This document shows positions 58,284-64,000 of a stretch of DNA of 64,000 nucleotides, in pieces. Source of the DNA: Atherix ibis (taxonomy: Eukaryota; Arthropoda; Insecta; Diptera; Athericidae); the NCBI GenBank assembly GCA_958298945.1, contig OY282608.1, forward strand, positions 76,246,806 to 76,310,805, written 5' to 3'. The translations under genes were made by a program, and so were the position numbers. Position 1 is the first letter of the stretch. Each line of letters starts with the position of its first letter. Under the pieces are notes generated by a model. That model worked only from the letters and a program-made list of their open reading frames with translations, made no database searches and was not told the DNA's origin.

Positions 58284-61200
58284 GGGGTGTCCGTTTGTTG
58301 GGTTGTTGGTTTGTTGGCTTGTTTGCTTGTTGGTTTGTTGGTTTGTTTGTTTGTTGGTTTATTTGTTTGTTGGTTTGTTGGTTTGTTGGGTTGTTGGTTT
58401 ATTTGTTTGTTGGTTTGTTGGTTTATTGGCTTGTTGGTTTGTTATTTTTGTTGGTTTGTTGGTTTATTTGTTTGTTGGTTTGTTGGCTTGTTGGTTTGTT
58501 GGCTTGTTGGCTTGTTGGTTTGTTGGTTTATTGGTTTGTTGGTTTGTTGGTTTGTTGGTTTGTTGGTTTGTTGGTTTATCCGTTTGTTGGTTTATTTGTT
58601 TGTTGGTTTGTTGGTTTTCGTTGGTTTGAAGGTTTCTTTGTTTGTTGGCTTGTTGGCTTGTTGGTTGGTTGGTTTGTTGGCTTGTTGGTTTGTTGGTTTG
58701 TTTGTTTGTTGGTTTATTTGTTTATTGGTTTGTTGGTTTGTTGGGTTTTTGGTTTATTTGTTTGTTGGTTTGTTAGCTTGTTGGTTAATTGGTTTGTTGG
58801 TTTGTTGGTTTGTTGGGTTGTTGGTTTATTTGTTTGTTGGTTTGTTGGCTTGTTGGTTTGTTGGTTTGTTTGTTTGTTGGTTTATTTGTTTATTGGTTTC
58901 TTGGTTTGTTGGGTTTTTGGTTTATTTGTTTGGTGGTTTGTTAGCTTGTTGGTTAGTTGGTTTGTTGGTTTGTTGGTTTGTTGGGTTGTTGGTTTATTTG
59001 TTTGTTGGTTTGTTGGCTTGTTGGTTTGTTGGTTTGTTGGTTTGTTGGTTTGTTGGTTTGTTGGTTTGTTGGTTTGTTTGTTTGTAAGTTTGTTGGTTTA
59101 TTGGTTTGTTGGTTTGTGGTATTGTTGATTTGTAAGTTTGTTCGTTTGTTGGTTTGTTGGTTTGTTGGTTTGTTGGTTTGTTGGTTTGTTGGGTTGTTGG
59201 TTTATTTGTTTGTTTGTTTGTTGGTTTGTTGGCTTGTTGGTTTGTTGGTTTGTTGGTTTGTTGGTTTGTCGGTTTGTTGGTTTGTTGGTTTGTTGGTTTA
59301 TTTGTTTGTTGGTTTGTTGGCTTGTTCGTTTGTTGGCTTGTTGGTTTGTTGGTTTATTGGTTTGTTGGTTTGTTGGTTTATTGGTTTGTTGGTTTGTTGT
59401 TTTGTTGTTTTGTTGGTTTGTTGGTTTTTTGGTTTGTTGGGTTGTTGGTTTATTTGTTTGTTGGTTTGTTGGTTTGTTGGCTTGTTGGTTTGTTATTTTT
59501 GTTGGTTTGTTGGTTTGTTGGTTTATTTGTTTGTTGGTTTGTTGGCTTGTTGGTTTGTTAGCTTGTTGGCTTGTTGGTTTGTTGGTTTATTGGTTTGTTG
59601 GTTTGTTGGTTTGTTGGTTTGTTGGTTTGTTGGTTTGTTGGTTTGTTGGTTTGTTGGTTTGTTGGTTTGTTCGTTTGTTGGTTTATTTGTTTGTTGGTTT
59701 GTTGGTTTTTATTGGTTTGAAGGTTTCTTTGTTTGTTGGCTTGTTGGCTTGTTGGTTTGTTGGTTTGTTGGCTTGTTGGTTTGTTGGTTTGTTTGTTTGT
59801 TGGTTTATTTGTTTATTGGTTTGTTGGTTTGTTGGGTTTTTGGTTTATTTGTTTGTTGGTTTGTTAGGTTGTGGGTTAGTTGGTTTGTTGGTTAGTTGGT
59901 TTGTTGGTTTGTTGGTTTGTTGGTTTGTTGGTTTGTTGGTTTGTTAGTTTGTTGGTTTATTGGTTTGTTGGTTTGTTGGTTTGTTGGTTTGTGGTATTGT
60001 TGATTTGTAAGTTTGTTCGTTTGTTGGTTTGTTGGTTTGTTGGTTTGTTGGTTTGTTGGTTTGTTGGTTTGTTGGTTTGTTGGTTTGTTGGTTTGTTGGG
60101 TTGTTGGTTTATTTGTTTGTTGGTTTGTTGGTTTGTTGGCTTGTTGGTTTGTTGGTTTGTTGGTTTGTTGGTTTGTTGGTTTGTTGGTTTGTTGGTTTGT
60201 TGGTTTATTTGTTTGTTGGTTTGTTGGCTTGTTGGTTTGTTGGCTTGTTGGTTTGTTGGTTTATTGGTTTGTTGGTTTGTTGGTTTGTTGGTTTGTTGGT
60301 TTGTTGGTTTGTTGGTTTGTTGGTTTGTTGGTTTGTTGGTTTGTTGGTTTGTTCGTTTGTTGGTTTATTTGTTTGTTGGTTTGTTGGTTTTTATTGGTTT
60401 GAAAGTTTCTTTGTTTGTTGGCTTGTTGGCTTGTTGGCTTGTTGGTTTGTTGGCTTGTTGGTGTGTTGGTTTGTTTGTTTGTTGGTTTATTTGTTTATTG
60501 GTTTGTTGGTTTGTTGGGTTTTTGGTATATTTGTATGTTGGTTTGTTAGCTTGTTGGTTAGTTAGTTTGTTGGTTTGTTGGTTTGTTGGGTTGTTGGTTT
60601 ATTTGTTTGTTGGTTTGTTGGCTTGTTGGTTTGTTGGTTTGTTGGTTTGTTGGTTTGTTGGTTTGTTGGTTTGTTGGTTTGTTGGTTTGTTGGTTTGTTG
60701 GTTTGTTATTTTGTTGGTTTATTGGTTTGTTGGGTTGTTGGTTTGTGGTATTGTTGATTTGTAAGTTTGTTCGTTTGTTGGTTTGTTGGTTTGTTGGTTT
60801 GTTGGTTTGTTGGTTTGTTGGTTTGTTGATTTGTTGGGTTGTTGGTTTATTTGTTTGTTGGTTTGTTGGTTTGTTGGCTTGTTGGTTTGTTGGTTTGTTG
60901 GTTTGTTGGTTTGTTGGTTTGTTGGTTTGTTGGCTTGTTGGTTTGTTGGCTTGTTGGTTTGTTGGTTTATTGGTTTGTTGGTTTGTTGGTTTGTTGTTTT
61001 GTTCGTTTGTTGGTTTGTTGGTTTGTTGGTTTATTGGTTTGTTTGTTTGTTGATTTGCTGGTTTGTTGGTTTGTTGGTTTGTTGGTTTGTTAGTTTGTTG
61101 GTTTATTTGTTTATTGGTTTGTTGGTTTGTTGGGTTTTTGGTTTATTTGTTTGTTGCTTTGTTGGTTTGTTGGCTTTTTGGTTAGTTGGTTTGTTGATTT

Positions 61201-63534
61201 GTTGGTTCGTTGGTTTATTTGTTTGTTGGTTTGTTGGCTTGTTGGTTTGTTGGCTTGTTGGCTTGTTGGTTTGTTGGTTTATTGGTTTGTTGGTTTGTTG
61301 GTTTGTTGGTTTGTTGGTTTGTTGGTTTGTTGGTTTGTTGGTTTGTTGGTTTGTTGGTTTGTTGGTTTGTTGGTTTGTTGGTTGGTTCGTTTGTTGGTTT
61401 ATTTGTTTGTTGGTTTGTTGGTTTTTGTTGGTTTGTTGGTTTGTTTGTTTGTTGGTTTGTTGGTTTTTTAGTTTGTTGGTTTGTTGGTTTGTTTGTTTGT
61501 TGGTTTGTTCGTTTGTTGGCTTGTTGGTTTGTTGGTTTGTTCGTTTGTTGGGTTATTGGTTTATTTGTTTGTTGGTTTGTTGGTTTGTTGGCTTGTTGGT
61601 TTGTTGGTTTGTTGGTTTGTTGGTTTGTTGGTTTGTCGGTTTATTTGTTTGTTGGTTTTTTGGTTTGTCGGCTTGTTGGTTTGTTGGCTTGTTGGCTTGT
61701 TGGTTTGTTGGTTTGTTGGTTTGTTGGTTTGTTGGTTTGTTGGTTTGTTGGTTTGTTGGTTTGTTGGTTTGTTGGTTTGTTGGTTTGTTGGTTTGTTGGT
61801 TTGTTGGTTTGTTGGTTTGTTGTTTTGTTGGTTTGTTGGTTTGTTGGTTTGTTTGTTTGTTGATTTGTTCGTTTGTTGGCTTGTTGGTTTGTTGGCTTGT
61901 TGGCTTGTTGGTTTGTTGGTTTGTTTGCTTGTTGGTTTGTTGGTTTGTTTTTTTGTTGGTTTGTTCGTTTGTTCGTTTGTTGGTTTGTTGGTTTGTTGGT
62001 TTGTTGGTTTGTTGGCTTGTTGGTTTGTTGGTTTGTTGGTTTGTTGGTTTATTGGTTTGTTGGTTTATTCGTTTGTTTATTTGTTGGCTTGTTGGTTTGT
62101 TGGCTTGTTGGCTTGTTGGTTTGTTGGTTTGTTGGTTTGTTGGTTTGTTGGTTTGTTGGTTTGTTGGTTTGTTGGTTTGTTGGTTTGTTGGTTTGTTGGT
62201 TTGTTGGTTTATTGGTTTGTTGGTTTGTTGGTTTGTTGGTTTGTTGGTTTGTTGGTTTGTTGGTTTGTTGGTTTGTTGGATTGTTGGTTTGTTGGTTTGT
62301 TGGTTTGTTGGTTTGTTGGTTTGTTGGTTTGTTGTTTTGTTGGCTTGTTGGTTTGTTGGCCTGTTGGTTTGTTGTTTTGTTGGTTTGTTGGTTTGTTGGT
62401 TTGTTGGGTTGTTGGTTTGTTGGTTTGTTGGTTTGTTGGTTTGTTTGTTTGTTGGGGTGTTCGTTTGTTGGGTTGTTGGTTTGTTGGCTTGTTTGCTTGT
62501 TGGTTTATTGGTTTGTTTGTTTGTTGGTTTATTTGTTTGTTGGTTTGTTAGTTTGTTGGGTTGTTAGTTTATTTGTTTGTTGGTTTGTTGGTTTGTTGGC
62601 TTGTTGGTTTGTTATTTTTGTTGGTTTGTTGGTTTGTTGGTTTATTTGTTTGTTGGTTTGTTGGCTTGTTGGTTTGTTGGCTTGTTGGCTTGTTGGTTTG
62701 TTGGTTTATTGGTTTGTTGGTTTGTTGGTTTGTTGGTTTGAAGGTTTCTTTGTTTGTTGGCTAGTTGGTTTGTTGGTTTGTTGGCTTGTTGGTTTATTGG
62801 TTTGTTTGTTTGTTGGTTTATTTGTTTATTTGTTTGTTGGTTTGTTGGGTTTTTGGTTTATTTGTTTGTTGGTTTGTTAGCTTGTTGGTTAGTTGGTTTG
62901 TTGGTTTGTTGGTTTGTTGGGTTGTTGGTTTATTTGTTTGTTGGTGTGTTGTCTTGTTGGTTTGTTGGTTTGTTGGTTTGTTGATTTGTTGGTTTGTTGG
63001 GTTGTTGGTTTGTTGGTTTGTTGGTTTGTTAGTTTGTTGGTTTATTGGTTTGTTGGTTTGTTGGTTTGTTGGTTTGTGGTGTTGTTGATTTGTAAGTTTG
63101 TTCGTTTCTTGGTTTGTTGGTTTGTTGGTTTGTTGGCTTGTTGGTTTGTTGGGTTGTTGGTTTATTTGTTTGTTTGTTTGTTGGTTTGTTGGCTTGTTGG
63201 TTTGTTGGTTTGTTGGTTTGTTGGTTTGTCGGTTTGTTGGTTTTTTGGTTTGTTGGTTTATTTGTTTGTTGGTTTGTTGGTTTGTTGGTTTGTTGGTTTG
63301 TTGGTTTGTTGGTTTGTTGGTTTGTTGGTTTGTTGGTTTGTTGGTTTGTTGGATTGTTGGTTTGTTTGTTTGTTGGTTTGTTGGTTTGTTGGTTTGTTGG
63401 TTTGTTGTTTTGTTGGCTTGTTGGTTTGTTGGCTTGTTGGCCTGTTGGTTTGTTGGTTTGTTGGTTTGTTGGTTTGTTGGGTTGTTGGTTTGTTTGTTTG
63501 TTGGTTTGTTGGTTTGTTTGTTTGTTTGTTTGTT
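58284..63534. repeat. Block D HOR of about 5.2 kb, copy 2
   Basis: This is the second copy, beginning with the variant G-run GGGGTGTCCG at 58284 and containing the internal G-run at 62454, which is 5235 bp after its partner at 57219. Long stretches (for example 54818-55330 against 60029-60565) appear almost identical. No gene is seen. Confidence 0.83.
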
Positions 63535-64000
63535 GGGGTGTCCGTTTGTTGGGTTGTTGGTTTGTTGGCTTGTTTGCTTGTTGGTTTGTTGGTTTGTTTG
63601 TTTGTTGGTTTATTTGTTTGTTGGTTTGTTGGTTTGTTGGGTTGTTGGTTTATTTGTTTGTTGGTTTGTTGGTTTATTGGCTTGTTGGTTTGTTATTTTT
63701 GTTGGTTTGTTGGTTTGTTGGTTTATTTGTTTGTTGGTTTGTTGGCTTGTTGGTTTGTTGGCTTGTTGGCTTGTTGGTTTGTTGGTTTATTGGTTTGTTG
63801 GTTTGTTGGTTTGTTGGTTTGTTGGTTTGTTGGTTTATCCGTTTGTTGGTTTATTTGTTTGTTGGTTTGTTGGTTTTCGTTGGTTTGAAGGTTTCTTTGT
63901 TTGTTGGCTTGTTTGCTTGTTGGTTGGTTGGTTTGTTGGCTTGTTGGTTTGTTGGTTTGTTTGTTTGTTGGTTTATTTGTTTATTGGTTTGTTGGTTTGT
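63535..64000. repeat. Block D HOR of about 5.2 kb, start of copy 3 (cut by window end)
   Basis: The GGGGTGTCCG landmark recurs at 63535, exactly 5251 bp after 58284. The following TTATTTTTGTTGG and GGTTTTCGTTGG landmarks match the 58.3-58.7 kb stretch to the end of the window. The HOR therefore continues beyond base 64000. Confidence 0.82.

Larger units (their letters stand above)
1..64000. repeat. Octanucleotide satellite array, GTTTGTTG unit, spanning the whole window
   Basis: Every line of the window is made of the octamer GTTTGTTG or a one- or two-base variant of it, always in the same orientation. Common variants are GCTTGTTG, GTTTATTG or GTTTATTT, GTTTGTTC, GTTTGTTT, GTTTGTTA, GGTTGTTG and GATTGTTG. 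The + strand is therefore nearly pure G/T and the - strand nearly pure C/A. There is no flanking unique sequence at either edge, so the array is longer than 64 kb. No gene, RNA gene, promoter, terminator or mobile element could be recognised inside it. Long open frames arise because the 8-bp unit reads LVCWFVGL in all three + frames and QTNKPTNQ in all three - frames. The array class (eukaryotic satellite) is an inference from size and structure; the repeat itself is read directly. Confidence 0.98.

Noticed and set aside
1..64000. CRISPR-like array of short regular repeats
   Set aside because: There are no spacers: unit follows unit directly, there is no leader or cas gene, and the unit is only 8 bp.
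1..64000. Functional telomere
   Set aside because: The unit is G/T-rich on one strand but does not match a telomeric repeat that I know. It is highly degenerate and has kilobase HORs, which active telomere ends do not show. An interstitial or subtelomeric origin cannot be excluded.
1..64000. tRNA, rRNA or structured ncRNA genes
   Set aside because: A sequence nearly lacking A and C on one strand cannot form the required Watson-Crick stems, and no conserved A-box, B-box or rRNA core was seen.
1..64000. An undescribed multi-gene system
   Set aside because: I found no sequence that departs from the satellite for long enough to encode a gene or regulatory locus. The only organised information visible is the higher-order repeat structure.

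Overview
This 64-kb window is one unbroken, head-to-tail array of a degenerate 8-bp satellite. The + strand unit is GTTTGTTG (equivalently TTGGTTTG) and its complement is CAACAAAC. The array enters at base 1 and leaves at base 64000, so both true ends lie outside the window. The + strand is almost entirely G and T. A and C appear as recurrent single-base variants (GCTTGTTG, GTTTATTG, GTTTGTTC, GTTTGTTA). I found no protein-coding gene, rRNA, tRNA, CRISPR array, recognisable transposon or unique sequence. Such an array points to a eukaryotic satellite, for example pericentromeric, subtelomeric or sex-chromosome heterochromatin. Nothing in the window identifies the species.

The window is stop-poor in all frames for a trivial reason. 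Eight is not divisible by 3, so every + frame reads the same octapeptide, LVCWFVGL, and every - frame reads QTNKPTNQ. Open frames of several hundred up to 1106 codons follow from the repeat and overlap in several frames at once. I therefore annotate no CDS.

The real information lies in higher-order repeats (HORs) built from distinctive patterns of variant octamers. Block A (about 1-6760) holds a HOR of about 3.7 kb in two copies. Block B (6761-20224) opens with an apparently identical 3257-bp tandem duplication and continues with diverged, rearranged copies. Block C (20225-35300) holds a HOR of about 4.4 kb in two copies, a 2146-bp tandem duplication laid over the second, a 400-bp tandem duplication, and a diverged third copy. 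Block B' (35300-41022) returns to B-like sequence, with a 216-bp duplication and the only AT-rich interruption. Block D (41023-64000) holds a mosaic HOR of about 3.72 kb, then a HOR of about 5.1-5.25 kb with two copies and the start of a third.

Within each of the A, C and D tandem HOR families the spacing between matching landmarks varies along the copy, but the values I measured keep the same remainder modulo 8. Copies therefore differ by gain or loss of whole octamers, while the HOR length itself need not be a multiple of 8. This implies two processes: octamer-level slippage, and kilobase-scale unequal exchange or amplification. No segment is inverted. This layered structure is the main result of the window.
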